Position numbers and translations under genes: made by a program. This document shows positions 15,848 to 25,832 of a stretch of DNA of 35,467 nucleotides, piece after piece. Each line of letters opens with the position of its first letter. Positions within the stretch are counted from its first letter, which is position 1. This DNA comes from Flavobacterium sp. (GTDB lineage Bacteria; Bacteroidota; Bacteroidia; Flavobacteriales; Flavobacteriaceae), in NCBI GenBank assembly GCA_015234525.1, contig JADGMX010000021.1, forward strand, positions 122,516 through 157,982, given 5' to 3'. The notes below the pieces were generated by a model. The model saw only the letters and a program-made list of their open reading frames with translations, ran no database searches and was not told the origin of the DNA.

Positions 15848-16531
15848 ATGATAAAGAAGATAGGTGGAATCGTTGCGAAAACGGCTTTGTGGTTTTTTGC
15901 GATTTCAATTTTATGGGTGCTTTTGTACAGTTTTGTTCCGGTGCCGTTTACACCATTGATGGGTATTCGGGCGGTTGAAAACTTGTCAGATGGAAATGAT
16001 CTGGAGTTCAATCACGATTGGGTGCCGATCGGGAAAATATCGCCAAATCTTCAACTTGCTGTGATTGCTGCTGAGGATGCGAACTTTCTCAGACATAACG
16101 GTTTTGATTTTGAAGCCATGGAAAAAGCACTTGAAAACAATCAGAAAGGCAAAAAAATAAAAGGTGGAAGTACGATTTCGCAACAAACCGCAAAAAATGT
16201 ATTTTTATGGCAAGGCCGAAGCTACGTTCGCAAAGGTCTTGAAGCGTACTTTACGGTTTTGATTGAACTTTTCTGGGGCAAAGAACGCATAATGGAAGTT
16301 TACCTGAACAGCATCGAAATGGGTTCAAACGTTTATGGTGCTGAGGCTGCGGCGCATCATTATTTTGAAAAAAAGGCTGCCGATCTGACTAAGCGGGAAG
16401 CTGCTTCAATCGCTGCAGTTTTGCCAAACCCAAGACGATTCAAAGCCACAAACTCGTCGGCTTATATTGAAAGACGCAAATCACGAATTGTCCGTCATAT
16501 GCGACATGTACAACTTGATTATAAAAAATAA
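15848..16531 (+). CDS. mtgA: Monofunctional peptidoglycan glycosyltransferase
   Basis: 227 residues from ATG 15848 (an upstream in-frame start at 15779 only adds residues before the membrane helix). It polymerises lipid II into glycan strands. One N-terminal membrane helix (about 10-30) is followed by a GT51 domain with all its motifs: [14 protein letters not shown] with catalytic Glu76, [40 protein letters not shown] and [15 protein letters not shown]. There is no transpeptidase domain, so it is MtgA and not a bifunctional PBP. The AIM24-like gene starts one base after its stop codon, suggesting a two-gene transcript. Confidence 0.94.
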   Translation: MIKKIGGIVAKTALWFFAISILWVLLYSFVPVPFTPLMGIRAVENLSDGNDLEFNHDWVPIGKISPNLQLAVIAAEDANFLRHNGFDFEAMEKALENNQKGKKIKGGSTISQQTAKNVFLWQGRSYVRKGLEAYFTVLIELFWGKERIMEVYLNSIEMGSNVYGAEAAAHHYFEKKAADLTKREAASIAAVLPNPRRFKATNSSAYIERRKSRIVRHMRHVQLDYKK

Positions 16532-16532
16532 G

Positions 16533-17333
16533 ATGAGAGCACACGAAATTGATTATGAGATTTTCGGCGAAGAAATGCAATACGTCGAGATTGAACTTGA
16601 TCCTAACGAAATTGTTATTGCTGAAGCCGGAAGTTTTATGATGATGCAGGACGGCATTCAGATGCAAACGATTTTTGGCGATGGATCCGAACAACAAAGC
16701 GGCGTGTTTGGGAAAATCCTCAGCGCCGGAAAAAGGATGTTAACAGGTGAAAGCTTGTTTATGACAGCCTATATGAACCACATTTCGAAAAAGCGGAAAG
16801 TGAGTTTTGCAGCGCCTTATCCGGGAAAAATCGTTGCGATCGATCTTCGCGAATACAACGGAAAATTTGTTTGTCAAAAGGATGCGTTTCTATGTGCGGC
16901 TAAAGGTGTGGCGGTTGGAATTGAGTTTTCGAGAAAAATCGGACGTGGACTTTTCGGTGGTGAAGGGTTTATCATGCAAAAACTTGAGGGAGACGGAATG
17001 GCTTTCGTACACGCCGGCGGAACTCTTGCAAAACGAGAGCTCGCGCCGAACGAAGTACTGAAAGTTGATACTGGTTGTATCGTTGGATTTAGTCGCAATG
17101 TTGATTACGACATCGAGTTCATCGGTGGCATCCGAAACTCGATTTTTGGCGGCGAAGGACTATTTTATGCAACCCTACGCGGACCGGGAACTGTTTACAT
17201 CCAATCGCTGCCGTTTAGTCGACTAGCCGATCGAATCATTGCTTCAGCTCCGAAATCGGGTGGAAACAGTAGGGGTGAAGGCAGTCTTCTTGGTGGACTC
17301 GGAAATATGCTCGACGGCGACAATCGGTTTTAG
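16533..17333 (+). CDS. TIGR00266/AIM24 family protein
   Basis: 266 residues from ATG 16533, one base after the mtgA stop; an in-frame start at 16467 inside mtgA is rejected because the family N-terminus begins at [19 protein letters not shown]. The family is a double-stranded beta-helix (AIM24/PF01987 fold) of unknown role, common in bacteria. Typical stretches: [39 protein letters not shown] and [17 protein letters not shown], then [22 protein letters not shown]. No signal peptide, so cytoplasmic. Its stop overlaps the stop of the convergent TonB receptor by four bases, with no terminator between. Confidence 0.88.
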   Translation: MRAHEIDYEIFGEEMQYVEIELDPNEIVIAEAGSFMMMQDGIQMQTIFGDGSEQQSGVFGKILSAGKRMLTGESLFMTAYMNHISKKRKVSFAAPYPGKIVAIDLREYNGKFVCQKDAFLCAAKGVAVGIEFSRKIGRGLFGGEGFIMQKLEGDGMAFVHAGGTLAKRELAPNEVLKVDTGCIVGFSRNVDYDIEFIGGIRNSIFGGEGLFYATLRGPGTVYIQSLPFSRLADRIIASAPKSGGNSRGEGSLLGGLGNMLDGDNRF

Positions 17334-19519
17334 AATTCAAAGTTGATTCCAAGGATGATGTTGCGTCCGATATTCGGGATGTCATCTGCTTTTAATCTGG
17401 ATAAATGCGGAATGTATTCCTGATCGAAAAGGTTGTTTGCCGATATATGAAGATCAAAACGGGTACCGCCAACCGAGATGGTTCCGCCCATTCCCACATT
17501 CACGGAAGTGTACTCTTCTGATGCCGTTTCATTAATTGAGGTATTATTTTGCTCAAACGTATGGGCAACTTCGATCCGCGCAAAGCCTTTCGACAACCAA
17601 TTTTTATGGTTAAACTCAGTTCTTAAAGCATTTGTCCACGTATTTGCGGGCATCAACGGCAAGTAATCACCATTCTGTTTTTTCCCGGTAACCGTTTCGA
17701 AACTCGATTCGATGTGTAGCCAATCTAACGGATGCGGATGAAAGTGCAAGCCGATTTCGCCACCATACAATTTCACATCAGCCTGGGTGTACGCAAAAAC
17801 ATCATGATCGTCGAGTTGATAATCCTGCGGTGAGGTATAAATAAAATTGTTTACGTGATTGTAAAATCCGTTGACGAAAAAGTCGACGTGTGTCATCTCA
17901 TATTCAAAATTCAAATCAGCTTGAATATTTTGCTCACTGTTCAAATCGGGATTTCCAAGTTCATACCTATTGCTTCCTTCGTGTGTTCCGTGCGAGGTCA
18001 GCTCGGCAAGATTTGGCGCCCGAAATCCTGAAGCTACATTAATCCGGATGACTAATGAAGGAGCAATGCTGGCTTTGTAGCCTAATGACGCATTGAAACT
18101 TGTATACGATTTTGATAAGGCTTCAACATCTTCAAATGCCTTAGTGTCGATACCGCGATTGTCAAGACGAACGCCAATTTGAAGCGCATTTTTAGCATTA
18201 AAGTCAATCATTGCTGTCGCATAAGCGCCTAGGTCAACGGTGTTTGCGTCAGGAATTAAAGCGTGATGACCAAAATTTTCATTGGTTTGATACATACCCT
18301 GAATTCCACCAAGCAGTTCAGCTTTTCCGAATTGTGGAAAACTGTATCTCACATCGTAGCTCAAAGTGTTTAATTTCATGTCGAGTTCAGCCTCGCCAGC
18401 CTCTTCAAATTCTTTACGTCTGTTTGAAGTAAAACCGAACGTTGCGTCGAGTTTAGAGTTTGTCAGAAAAAATGTGTTTTTCGAGCTGATCATATGCGAT
18501 CGGACGCTTTGATTTGGATAAAGTATGCTTTTTTGAGTTGACCCTCCATAGTCGCCTTCCGGAATTCCGATTGCCAACGTGTTGTAATTGTATCGCAAGT
18601 CGGTTGAGAAATTACGGTCGCTAAATGAAATTCCGCCTTTAAGATCGCTTTCGCGGAAGCGGGTGTTCACGACACGATCGCCACTTGGAACCTGATAATC
18701 AGAGTGGGCGGCAGTGGTTCCCCGAACTAAAAATCGGATTTTATCACTCGAAGTTTTTAATCCGATTGAAGATTCGGTTCCATTGGTGTTGCTAAATAAG
18801 CGCTGCGAGAAATCGCCATCAAATTCATTGTTATCGGCGTATTTTTCAGGGTTGAAATAAATCACACCTCCTAATGCATCCGAACCATAAAGTAATGAGG
18901 CAGGTCCTTTGATGATTTCGACGCTTTCAAAACCCTGACTGTTCAGACCAAGTCCGTGCTCGTCGCCAAACTGCTGGTTTTCCATCCGAATCCGATTGGC
19001 ATAAACCAAGACCCGATTGCCTGAAAGTCCACGGATAACCGGTTTTCCAATCGAAACTCCGGTTGACAATTGCGACACACCGGCAATTGTTGTTAGTCCG
19101 TCAACTGCTGAAAACGCACCTTTCTTTTGTAACGCATCGATTCCGATTTGCTCCACTTTCATAACGTTTTGCGATTGTAATCGATTAAAAGCTGTCGAAA
19201 CGATAACTTCATCAATTTGATGGAGCGTTGGTTCCAAAACAATTGACAGCGCTATTGGCGATTCTCCGATAGTGATTTTTCGGATTATCGGATAAAATTC
19301 ATTTTTAATAAACGAGATTTCCAATGTGCCTTTTGGCAGATTTGCAAATTCAAAACTTCCCTGATCATTTGTTGATGTCCCGCGATTTATCTCACGAATG
19401 TGGATTGATACGCCTTGTAATGATTTGCCATAGTTGTCTGTGACTGTGCCATTAATATTGTTTTGAGCATATAGCATGGCAGAAAACCCCAGGAATAGGG
19501 TCATAAAAAAATATTTCAT
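17330..19519 (-). CDS. TonB-dependent outer membrane receptor
   Basis: 729 residues. Signal peptide ([19 protein letters not shown]), then a carboxypeptidase-D-like regulatory domain ([18 protein letters not shown] ... [17 protein letters not shown], about 22-95), the plug domain (about 110-235, with [20 protein letters not shown] and [18 protein letters not shown]) and a 22-strand barrel. The conserved barrel motifs [30 protein letters not shown] and [14 protein letters not shown] are present (given in part), and it ends NFEF, with the terminal aromatic needed for outer membrane insertion. The substrate is not evident; the neighbouring His/Cys-rich peptide hints at a metal. It lies 35 bases after that peptide and is probably co-transcribed with it. 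Confidence 0.93.
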   Translation of the reverse strand: MKYFFMTLFLGFSAMLYAQNNINGTVTDNYGKSLQGVSIHIREINRGTSTNDQGSFEFANLPKGTLEISFIKNEFYPIIRKITIGESPIALSIVLEPTLHQIDEVIVSTAFNRLQSQNVMKVEQIGIDALQKKGAFSAVDGLTTIAGVSQLSTGVSIGKPVIRGLSGNRVLVYANRIRMENQQFGDEHGLGLNSQGFESVEIIKGPASLLYGSDALGGVIYFNPEKYADNNEFDGDFSQRLFSNTNGTESSIGLKTSSDKIRFLVRGTTAAHSDYQVPSGDRVVNTRFRESDLKGGISFSDRNFSTDLRYNYNTLAIGIPEGDYGGSTQKSILYPNQSVRSHMISSKNTFFLTNSKLDATFGFTSNRRKEFEEAGEAELDMKLNTLSYDVRYSFPQFGKAELLGGIQGMYQTNENFGHHALIPDANTVDLGAYATAMIDFNAKNALQIGVRLDNRGIDTKAFEDVEALSKSYTSFNASLGYKASIAPSLVIRINVASGFRAPNLAELTSHGTHEGSNRYELGNPDLNSEQNIQADLNFEYEMTHVDFFVNGFYNHVNNFIYTSPQDYQLDDHDVFAYTQADVKLYGGEIGLHFHPHPLDWLHIESSFETVTGKKQNGDYLPLMPANTWTNALRTEFNHKNWLSKGFARIEVAHTFEQNNTSINETASEEYTSVNVGMGGTISVGGTRFDLHISANNLFDQEYIPHLSRLKADDIPNIGRNIILGINFEF

Positions 19520-19554
19520 GTGATTTTTGTTACGTTAAAATTGACTAATGCTGT

Positions 19555-19896
19555 TTAAGCGTAACAATTTGGCGGGCCACGTAATGAAGTTGTGGTTTTA
19601 AAACGGATACCGACCGATTCGGGCGAATGGATCGTGAATGTCGGCGTTTCGCGAACAATGTTTTTTAGGGCGATGAAGTGTTCGCTGTAAACAAACGAGC
19701 CAAATCGGTATTCGCAGGTAAAACACTTTTCGGTTGAATGCTGATGGGTGATTTCAGTTTTGGTGTCGCCGTAATCATGATGGCATTCGGTCGTTGAAAA
19801 TTCTTCAACAATGTGATGAAACGAGTGCACCGACTGAAACAGCATCGAGAACAATAGTGCGCAAAGCAGTGACAGGTTTATATGTACAAGTTTCAT
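19555..19896 (-). CDS. Small His/Cys-rich secreted protein upstream of the TonB receptor
   Basis: 113 residues from ATG at 19894-19896; a GTG two codons earlier (19902) is the alternative. Signal peptide MKLVHINLSLLCALLFSMLFQSVHS. The mature part opens with a metal-ligand-rich segment: FHHIVEEF, ECHHDYGD, THQHSTEKCFTCEYRF, giving several His and Cys. The rest is unremarkable except for a C-terminal RGPPNCYA. Short His/Cys-rich secreted proteins of this kind are common next to TonB receptors in Flavobacteria, but their role is unproven; binding of a transition metal is inferred from the ligands only. It starts eight bases after the asd stop and is 35 bases upstream of the receptor start. Confidence 0.7.
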   Translation of the reverse strand: MKLVHINLSLLCALLFSMLFQSVHSFHHIVEEFSTTECHHDYGDTKTEITHQHSTEKCFTCEYRFGSFVYSEHFIALKNIVRETPTFTIHSPESVGIRFKTTTSLRGPPNCYA

Positions 19897-19904
19897 TTTC
19901 ACAA

Positions 19905-20894
19905 CTATACAAGCTGATTTTTGATTAAATATTCAGCGATTTGAACCGCATTTGTTGCGGCACCTTTACGTAGGTTATCGGCAACGATCCACATGTTCAA
20001 TGCGTTGTTGCGACTTTCATCACGACGGATCCGGCCAACAAAAACGTCGTCTTTTCCTTCGGCATACATTGGCATCGGATAGGTGAAGGTATCCGTGTTG
20101 TCCTGAAGCGTAATGCCACTGGTCTCATGTAATAGCCGGCGAATGTCGCTTAGCTCAAAATCAGAATCGAATTCGACATTTACTGACTCGCTATGCCCGC
20201 CAACTACCGGAACCCGCACTGCTGTTGCCGTAACTAAGATCGAATCATCGCTCAGAATCTTCTTAGTTTCGCGAACCAATTTCATTTCTTCTTTGGTATA
20301 ACCGTTTTCTTCAAACACGTCGCATTGTGGAATAACGTTGCGATGAATCGGATATTTGTAAGCCATTTCTCCTTTTATGCCGCCGTATTCGTTGTGCAGT
20401 TGCGTGACTGCCTTCACCCCGGTTCCGGTAATCGATTGATATGTCGAAACAACAACGCGGTTAATTTTATACTTTTTATGAAGCGGCGCAAGGGTAAGCA
20501 CAAGCTGAATGGTCGAGCAGTTTGGATTGGCGATTATTTTATCTTCAGATGTAAGTTCGGAAGCGTTAATTTCGGGAACGATCAACTTTTTGGTCGGATC
20601 CATTCGCCACGCTGATGAATTATCAATCACAGTTGTTCCGGCCGCTGCAAATTTCGGAGCCCATTCTAACGATGTGTCGCCACCCGCAGAAAAGAGCGCA
20701 ATATCAACTTTAGCGTCAACTGCATCCTGCATCGACAAAACCGTGTGCTGTTTGCCTTCAAAAGTTACCGATTTTCCCACCGATCTTTCTGAAGCCACAG
20801 GAATAAGTTCAGTGATTGGAAACTTTCTCTCGGCAAGAACTTTTAGCATGATTTCGCCAACCATTCCGGTCGCGCCAACTACAGCAACTCTCAT
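19905..20894 (-). CDS. asd: Aspartate-semialdehyde dehydrogenase
   Basis: 329 residues, normal length. It reduces beta-aspartyl phosphate to aspartate semialdehyde with NADPH, for lysine/diaminopimelate, threonine and methionine synthesis. The N-terminal Rossmann motif VAVVGATGMVGE (3-14) is intact, as are the active-site Cys126 (NPNCSTIQL), the STYQSITGTG segment and GGHSESVNVEF with its conserved histidine. The ATG at 20892-20894 gives the exact conserved N-terminus. Minus-strand TACTTTTG (20916-20909) is a perfect -7 element 14 bases upstream. The small spacing to the downstream peptide gene suggests the transcript runs on into it and the TonB receptor. Confidence 0.95.
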   Translation of the reverse strand: MRVAVVGATGMVGEIMLKVLAERKFPITELIPVASERSVGKSVTFEGKQHTVLSMQDAVDAKVDIALFSAGGDTSLEWAPKFAAAGTTVIDNSSAWRMDPTKKLIVPEINASELTSEDKIIANPNCSTIQLVLTLAPLHKKYKINRVVVSTYQSITGTGVKAVTQLHNEYGGIKGEMAYKYPIHRNVIPQCDVFEENGYTKEEMKLVRETKKILSDDSILVTATAVRVPVVGGHSESVNVEFDSDFELSDIRRLLHETSGITLQDNTDTFTYPMPMYAEGKDDVFVGRIRRDESRNNALNMWIVADNLRKGAATNAVQIAEYLIKNQLV

Positions 20895-20908
20895 AAAAAT
20901 AATTTGTG

Positions 20909-20916
20909 CAAAAGTA
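20909..20916 (-). promoter_or_regulatory. -7 element of the asd promoter
   Basis: Minus-strand TACTTTTG fits TAnnTTTG exactly and leaves a leader of about 10 bases to the asd start. The upstream TTTTTG lies 12 bases away, a shorter gap than usual. Confidence 0.5.
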
Positions 20917-20940
20917 CGCAGTTTTACTCAAAAACTATAA

Positions 20941-20973
20941 AAAAGAAAAACCGTCCATGGGTGCGGACGGTTT
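20941..20973 (-). terminator. Terminator after mscL
   Basis: AAACCGTCC (20948-20956) pairs with GGACGGTTT (20965-20973), 8-base loop; read leftward it runs into TTTTTCTTTTTT. It separates the mscL unit from the asd promoter. Confidence 0.85.
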
Positions 20974-21005
20974 AGGGTTAGAAATATGTAGTATAGCGGA
21001 AACGT

Positions 21006-21392
21006 CTACGGTCTATCGCGAAGTGCATCTCTGATTTCCATCAGTAGTTTTTCTTCGGTTGTTGGTGCTGGCGGTTCAGCCGGAGCTGCAGCTTCTTTCT
21101 TTCTTGCCGCATTTACCCCTTTGATTACCATAAATAATACGAATGCCACAATCAAAAAGTTGATTACTGCCGACAAAAATGCGCCGTATCGTACTGAACC
21201 AAAGATGGTCAGTTCTTCGATTTGCGATAAATTTGCAGCATCAAGCGCCGGTTTAAGCAATAACGGAGTGATCACATCTTCGATAAATGAAGTGACGATT
21301 TTTCCGAACGCTGCGCCGATCACGACCCCAATTGCGAGGTCTAAGACATTGCCTTTCATGGCAAAAGCCTTAAATTCTGACATCATTCCCAT
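21006..21392 (-). CDS. mscL: Large-conductance mechanosensitive channel
   Basis: 128 residues. It opens under membrane tension to release solutes after osmotic downshift. Two transmembrane helices are visible: TM1 about 16-45 (NVLDLAIGVVIGAAFGKIV, the gate-forming helix) and TM2 about 70-95 (AFLSAVINFLIVAFVLFMVIKGV). A short N-terminal helix (EFKAFAMKG) and a C-terminal cytoplasmic helix (EEKLLMEIRDAL) complete the usual layout. The Ala/Pro linker before that helix is somewhat long. It lies 39 bases after the murF/alr stop, on the same strand, and is closed by its own terminator. Confidence 0.95.
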   Translation of the reverse strand: MGMMSEFKAFAMKGNVLDLAIGVVIGAAFGKIVTSFIEDVITPLLLKPALDAANLSQIEELTIFGSVRYGAFLSAVINFLIVAFVLFMVIKGVNAARKKEAAAPAEPPAPTTEEKLLMEIRDALRDRP

Positions 21393-21431
21393 AATTTGTT
21401 TGTTTAGATTTGGGGCAATTTAATAAATAAT

Positions 21432-23879
21432 TTATTCGCGGTAGAAATATCTTTTAACACGTTGTGAAATTCCGGTCATGATCTCATATGGAATGGTGCC
21501 GAGTTTATCGGCCATGTCAATGATGTTCGGACTTTCTCCAAATATGATCACCTGATCGCCTTCCTGACATTCGATATCTGTGCAATCGGCCATCAACATA
21601 TCCATGCAAACATTTCCTACAATCGGCGCTTTTTTGCCGTTGATTGTAACATAGCCGAGTTTATTGCCCCAGCGACGCGGAATCCCATCGGCGTATCCGA
21701 TTGGAATCGTTGCAATTGTGGTGTTTTGATTAGCGACAAACATTCGGCCGTAACCAACGCTGTCGCCAGCAGGAATATGCCGAAGTTGCGAAATAATGGA
21801 TTTCAACGTGCCAATTCGCTCCAGATATTTTTGCTCGGTCGGATCGTTCGACACGCCGTAGAATCCGATTCCGAGCCGCACCATCTCATACTGCGATTCC
21901 GGGAAATTTGAAATTCCAGATGTGTTGAGAATGTGTCGTATCGGTGAAATGGATAACTCACCCATCAATAATGACGTTGCAGCTTCGAATTTTTGGATTT
22001 GTAATCTGGCAAAGTCACTACTATCAGGATCGTCGCTGGTAGCCAAATGAGACAATATTGATCGAACTTCCACAATATTTGTCGATCTTAAGATAGATAT
22101 CAACTTTGGAAGATCGGCATATTCAAAGCCCAAGCGATGCATTCCGGTGTCAATTTTTAGGTGTATCGGATAGTTTTCGACACCTTTTTCCGAAGCAATG
22201 TTTATAAATGCCTGAAGACCGCTAAAACTGTAGATTTCGGGTTCCAGGTTGTAGTTGATGATCGCATTGAAGCTGGTATTCTCCGGGTTCAAAACCATGA
22301 TTGGAACGGAAATGCCCGAGTTTCTCATCGTAATTCCCTCATCGGCGAAAGCCACACCAAGGTAATCAACATTGTTGTATTGAAGCAATCGCGCAATCTC
22401 AACGCCGCCGGCTCCATATCCAAAAGCCTTAATCATAACCATCAACTTAGTTTGCGACTTTAATTTCGACTTAAAATAGCTAAGATTATGAGTGAGCGCC
22501 GTCAGGTTGATTTCTAATACTGTTTCGTGAGTTTTTTCTTCCAACCGACTTACGATTTTTTCAAACCTGAAGTTGCGCTGGCCTTTGATCAAAATGATTT
22601 CGTTCCCGAAGGAATTTCGATTGATGCTATTAAGGAAGTCATCGGTTGACGGATAGGTCTCAAAATCGAAGGTTTTAAAGTCAAAATTTGAAATAGTTTG
22701 ACCGATTCCTATCAATCGATTTATGTTATTAAGCGATAAAATGTTGGTCACTTGATTGTACAAATCGTCGTCGGTTAATCCGCTTTGCGCGATATCGGAA
22801 AGGATAACGGTTTTCTTTTTGCCCTGATTTTCTTGGCTTTCAAGAAAGTCCAATGCGATTTTGAGCGATTGAATGTCGGAACTATAACTGTCGTCGATAA
22901 TCGTCGTATTGTTGATCCCCTTTTTGACCACGAGCCGCATGTTTACCGGGAAAATGTCAGCAATGCGACTGATGATTTTCTCCGGATTGTATGCCAATTC
23001 GAGCATGAGCATTACACAGGATATCGCGTTTTCAATTGAAGCGGAATCGGTAAAGGGAATAGTCGCCCGGAAATCAGCGTTTCGTTGATGAAATCGCAAT
23101 ATTGATGCATCCGATTTGGTGTCAATTTCGACACGTACATCAGCCGAAGTGTTTGTTGTGCTCCAGGTGAACAATTTCAAACCAGAAACAGTCAACTCCC
23201 GTACATCCTGACTTTCCTCGCAAATTAAAACTTCCGAATTCTTGAAAAACGCCAACTTTTCGCGTAATTTCTCTTTTTGGTCTGAAAAGCCCTCATCGTG
23301 AGCAGATCGGATATTTGTTAAAATGCCAATTTTCGGTAGAATAATCGGTTCAAGTTTAGACATCTCATTAACGGTCGAAATGCCCGCTTCGAAAATTCCG
23401 AGATTGTGTAACTGGTTGATTCCGAGAATTGATAATGGGACGCCGACTTGCGAGTTGTAACTCTTCGGACTGCGAACGATGTTATATTCCGGTGATAAGA
23501 GGTAGTTCAGCCACTCTTTTACAATGGTTTTGCCGTTGCTTCCCGTGATTCCAATAACTGGAAAACTGAATTTTGATCGGTGATTTGCGGCAAACTTCTG
23601 AAAGGCCGACAGCGTATCTTCAACCAGGTAAAAATTCGCTTTTTGATCAAGAGCTGTCGGAATCCTATTCACCACAAAATTTTCAACGCCGGTAGCGATC
23701 AGGTCGGATATAAATTCGTGGGCATCTTGACGGCTGCCGATTATTGCAAAAAATAAGGTTCTGCTACCAATTTCAAGCGACCGACTGTCGATTGCGACGG
23801 TGTCAGTAATCGAATCAGGTACGTTGATCTGACTTTTCGAGCCAAGAATTGTCGTGATATCGTTTGGAAGCAGGTTCAC
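21432..23879 (-). CDS. murF/alr: Bifunctional MurF ligase / alanine racemase
   Basis: 815 residues. The N-terminal half (about 1-445) is UDP-MurNAc-tripeptide:D-Ala-D-Ala ligase with ATP loop ITGSNGKT (111-118), [12 protein letters not shown] and the IIDDSYS motif. The C-terminal half (about 450-815) is a PLP alanine racemase: the PLP lysine is Lys484 ([12 protein letters not shown]), with the second catalytic residue Tyr710 (VGYGRMF) and the M-C-M-D segment near the end ([15 protein letters not shown]). One chain would thus make D-alanine and use D-Ala-D-Ala in muropeptide assembly; this fusion is a known Bacteroidota feature. The start is a GTG (23877-23879) overlapping the tdk TGA by four bases (GTGA), so translation is coupled to tdk. 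Confidence 0.93.
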   Translation of the reverse strand: MNLLPNDITTILGSKSQINVPDSITDTVAIDSRSLEIGSRTLFFAIIGSRQDAHEFISDLIATGVENFVVNRIPTALDQKANFYLVEDTLSAFQKFAANHRSKFSFPVIGITGSNGKTIVKEWLNYLLSPEYNIVRSPKSYNSQVGVPLSILGINQLHNLGIFEAGISTVNEMSKLEPIILPKIGILTNIRSAHDEGFSDQKEKLREKLAFFKNSEVLICEESQDVRELTVSGLKLFTWSTTNTSADVRVEIDTKSDASILRFHQRNADFRATIPFTDSASIENAISCVMLMLELAYNPEKIISRIADIFPVNMRLVVKKGINNTTIIDDSYSSDIQSLKIALDFLESQENQGKKKTVILSDIAQSGLTDDDLYNQVTNILSLNNINRLIGIGQTISNFDFKTFDFETYPSTDDFLNSINRNSFGNEIILIKGQRNFRFEKIVSRLEEKTHETVLEINLTALTHNLSYFKSKLKSQTKLMVMIKAFGYGAGGVEIARLLQYNNVDYLGVAFADEGITMRNSGISVPIMVLNPENTSFNAIINYNLEPEIYSFSGLQAFINIASEKGVENYPIHLKIDTGMHRLGFEYADLPKLISILRSTNIVEVRSILSHLATSDDPDSSDFARLQIQKFEAATSLLMGELSISPIRHILNTSGISNFPESQYEMVRLGIGFYGVSNDPTEQKYLERIGTLKSIISQLRHIPAGDSVGYGRMFVANQNTTIATIPIGYADGIPRRWGNKLGYVTINGKKAPIVGNVCMDMLMADCTDIECQEGDQVIIFGESPNIIDMADKLGTIPYEIMTGISQRVKRYFYRE

Positions 23880-24496
23880 AGATTTCGTGTATTTGCATTA
23901 GTATCGTCGGCCTGTTGTGATTCCCGCATCGCATGATAATATGCCGCGCGACTTAAAGGTTCGTATTCGTCGGTTTCGCCGAGAAGGACCAAATCGTTAT
24001 TGAGGGTTTTTCTGAAACTGTAATTGGCGAGATTTCCGGTTCGGGTGCAAACGGCATGAACTTTTGTTACATATTCGGCGGTTGCCATAAGAGCGGGCAT
24101 GGGTCCGAAAGGGTTTCCTTTAAAATCCATGTCGAGGCCGGCTACAATCACACGTATTCCCGAATTTGCCAGATCGTTGCAAACTGAAATGATCTCGTCG
24201 TCGAAAAACTGCGCTTCGTCAATTCCGACCACATCACACCCTTGTGCTAAAATCCGAATATTGGCTGCCGCAGGAACTGGCGAACACCTGATTTCGTTAG
24301 CATTGTGCGATACCACAAGTTCATCGTGATATCTTGTATCGATGGCGGGTTTAAAGATCTCGACCTTTTGGCGGGCGAATTGAGCGCGTTTTAAACGTCG
24401 GATCAGTTCTTCGGTTTTGCCGGAAAACATCGATCCGCAAATTACCTCGATCCAGCCAAATTGTTCTTTATGATTTACGGTATTTTCGAGAAACAT
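23876..24496 (-). CDS. tdk: Thymidine kinase
   Basis: 206 residues from ATG at 24494-24496; a longer in-frame start at 24670 adds an unrelated N-terminus and is rejected. It phosphorylates thymidine in the salvage pathway. The P-loop is GSMFSGKT (21-28), and the catalytic block is GIDEAQFF. The lasso/zinc region reads [17 protein letters not shown] and [11 protein letters not shown]: of the four Cys positions usual in type II kinases only one remains, so the structural zinc site appears to be missing. The stop overlaps the GTG of murF/alr. No clear promoter was seen upstream; the gene lies 205 bases from the divergent gene at 24702. Confidence 0.93.
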   Translation of the reverse strand: MFLENTVNHKEQFGWIEVICGSMFSGKTEELIRRLKRAQFARQKVEIFKPAIDTRYHDELVVSHNANEIRCSPVPAAANIRILAQGCDVVGIDEAQFFDDEIISVCNDLANSGIRVIVAGLDMDFKGNPFGPMPALMATAEYVTKVHAVCTRTGNLANYSFRKTLNNDLVLLGETDEYEPLSRAAYYHAMRESQQADDTNANTRNL

Positions 24497-24701
24497 TTTG
24501 TACTTTTCTGCCTTTAAAAAGGAATTGTTTTTTTTACTTTGTAGCGAAACTAAGCAGACTAAAAATGGGCTGTTTGTGTTTGTCCAAAAGTAGAAAATTT
24601 TTATCAAACAGATGATTTTACCAAAGGCTTGTTGCGCAAAATTAATAGCGCGATAAGTCGGTTTTACCATTTAAAATTGTCCCCACATATAATATAAAGT
24701 T

Positions 24702-25832
24702 ATGAAACAGAAGCTTGAATCGGAGTTGATTAGCATTGCGCACCGCATACTAAAGTTGAAAAATAAAGCTGAACTCGATCAGTTACATACAGAAACCCGC
24801 GTTCTATATGAAAAATTGTCGATCTTAAAATTTGTGGAGGAAAACTTTGAAGGGCCAAAACCGACAATCGGGAGATATGATGTCGAATCAAAAATCGATG
24901 CACTAAGCATTGTTGAGCCGGCAAAGGACGTATCTAGAGACAATCAGGAAAAGCAGCCTGATTTACCAGCGCAACCACAAGCGCCAGAGCCGGAAGTTGA
25001 ACCAAAAACTGAAGATGAGCCTGAAATTGCGCCTGAAACTCCAGTAGAACCTGAAGTGGAAGAAACGCCGAACGAAGTCGAAACACCACCGCAACCTGAA
25101 CAAAATAACGACGACTCCGAGCTAATTGCTCCAACTGAGATCGAAAAAGTATCTGAAGTTGAGTTAGAGGAGACGTTATCTGAAGACGATTCAACTGCCG
25201 ATCATAAGCCGGATGACGAGTCAAAAGAAGTCGCTCCCGAACAGGTTTCAGCAAAAGACACGTCGGCTGAGAAATCATCGGAAGATTCACCATCAACCGA
25301 AATGGCAGAAAATGCGGCTGAAAACTTTGATCCGATATTTAAACCTGCATTTGAATGGTCGCATGACGAGAAATCAAATGAGACCAAAAAAGAAGAGAAA
25401 CCGACAACGTCAGGACAAATCGCTTTTGAAGACCTGCTGGGTACAAGTTATGTGGATCCTGTATTTGTAAAACCGGAAGAGCTTGAAACCGAGCGCCGAA
25501 ATATCGCTGTTAAACTTGATTTGAATCAGGCGCAAGCACCGGAACGATTACAATCAAACGACGATATTGCACACAAAGTCGTGTCGCTCAACGATCGGTT
25601 ATCCAAAGGCATCACTGTTGGTTTGAATGACCGAATCGCATTTGTAAAGCACCTTTTTAACAACAGTACCGAAGATTATAATCGCGTACTATCGCAGCTC
25701 ATCACGTTCGATTCGTTCGCGGAAGCACAGGAATTCATCGACCAAATGGTGAAACCTGACTACAACGATTGGCATGGTAAAGACGAATACGCTGCCCGAT
25801 TTATGGAACTGATCGAGAAAAAATTCTCATAA
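24702..25832 (+). CDS. Acidic hypothetical protein next to rsmI
   Basis: 376 residues, not assigned to a named family with confidence. N-terminal ~50 residues are amphipathic and coiled-coil-like (ISIAHRILKLKNKAELDQL, LYEKLSILKFVEENF). Residues about 80-230 are very acidic, rich in Glu, Pro, Ser and Thr and probably disordered (EPEVEPKTEDEPE). The C-terminal ~110 residues look folded: LDLNQAQAPERLQSNDD, SLNDRLSKGITVGLNDRIAF, HLFNNSTEDYNRVLSQL and DWHGKDEYAARFMELIEKKFS. No signal peptide or membrane helix. The stop codon TAA is followed at once by the ATG of rsmI (zero gap), so the two are co-transcribed and probably coupled. The function is unknown. Confidence 0.85.
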   Translation: MKQKLESELISIAHRILKLKNKAELDQLHTETRVLYEKLSILKFVEENFEGPKPTIGRYDVESKIDALSIVEPAKDVSRDNQEKQPDLPAQPQAPEPEVEPKTEDEPEIAPETPVEPEVEETPNEVETPPQPEQNNDDSELIAPTEIEKVSEVELEETLSEDDSTADHKPDDESKEVAPEQVSAKDTSAEKSSEDSPSTEMAENAAENFDPIFKPAFEWSHDEKSNETKKEEKPTTSGQIAFEDLLGTSYVDPVFVKPEELETERRNIAVKLDLNQAQAPERLQSNDDIAHKVVSLNDRLSKGITVGLNDRIAFVKHLFNNSTEDYNRVLSQLITFDSFAEAQEFIDQMVKPDYNDWHGKDEYAARFMELIEKKFS

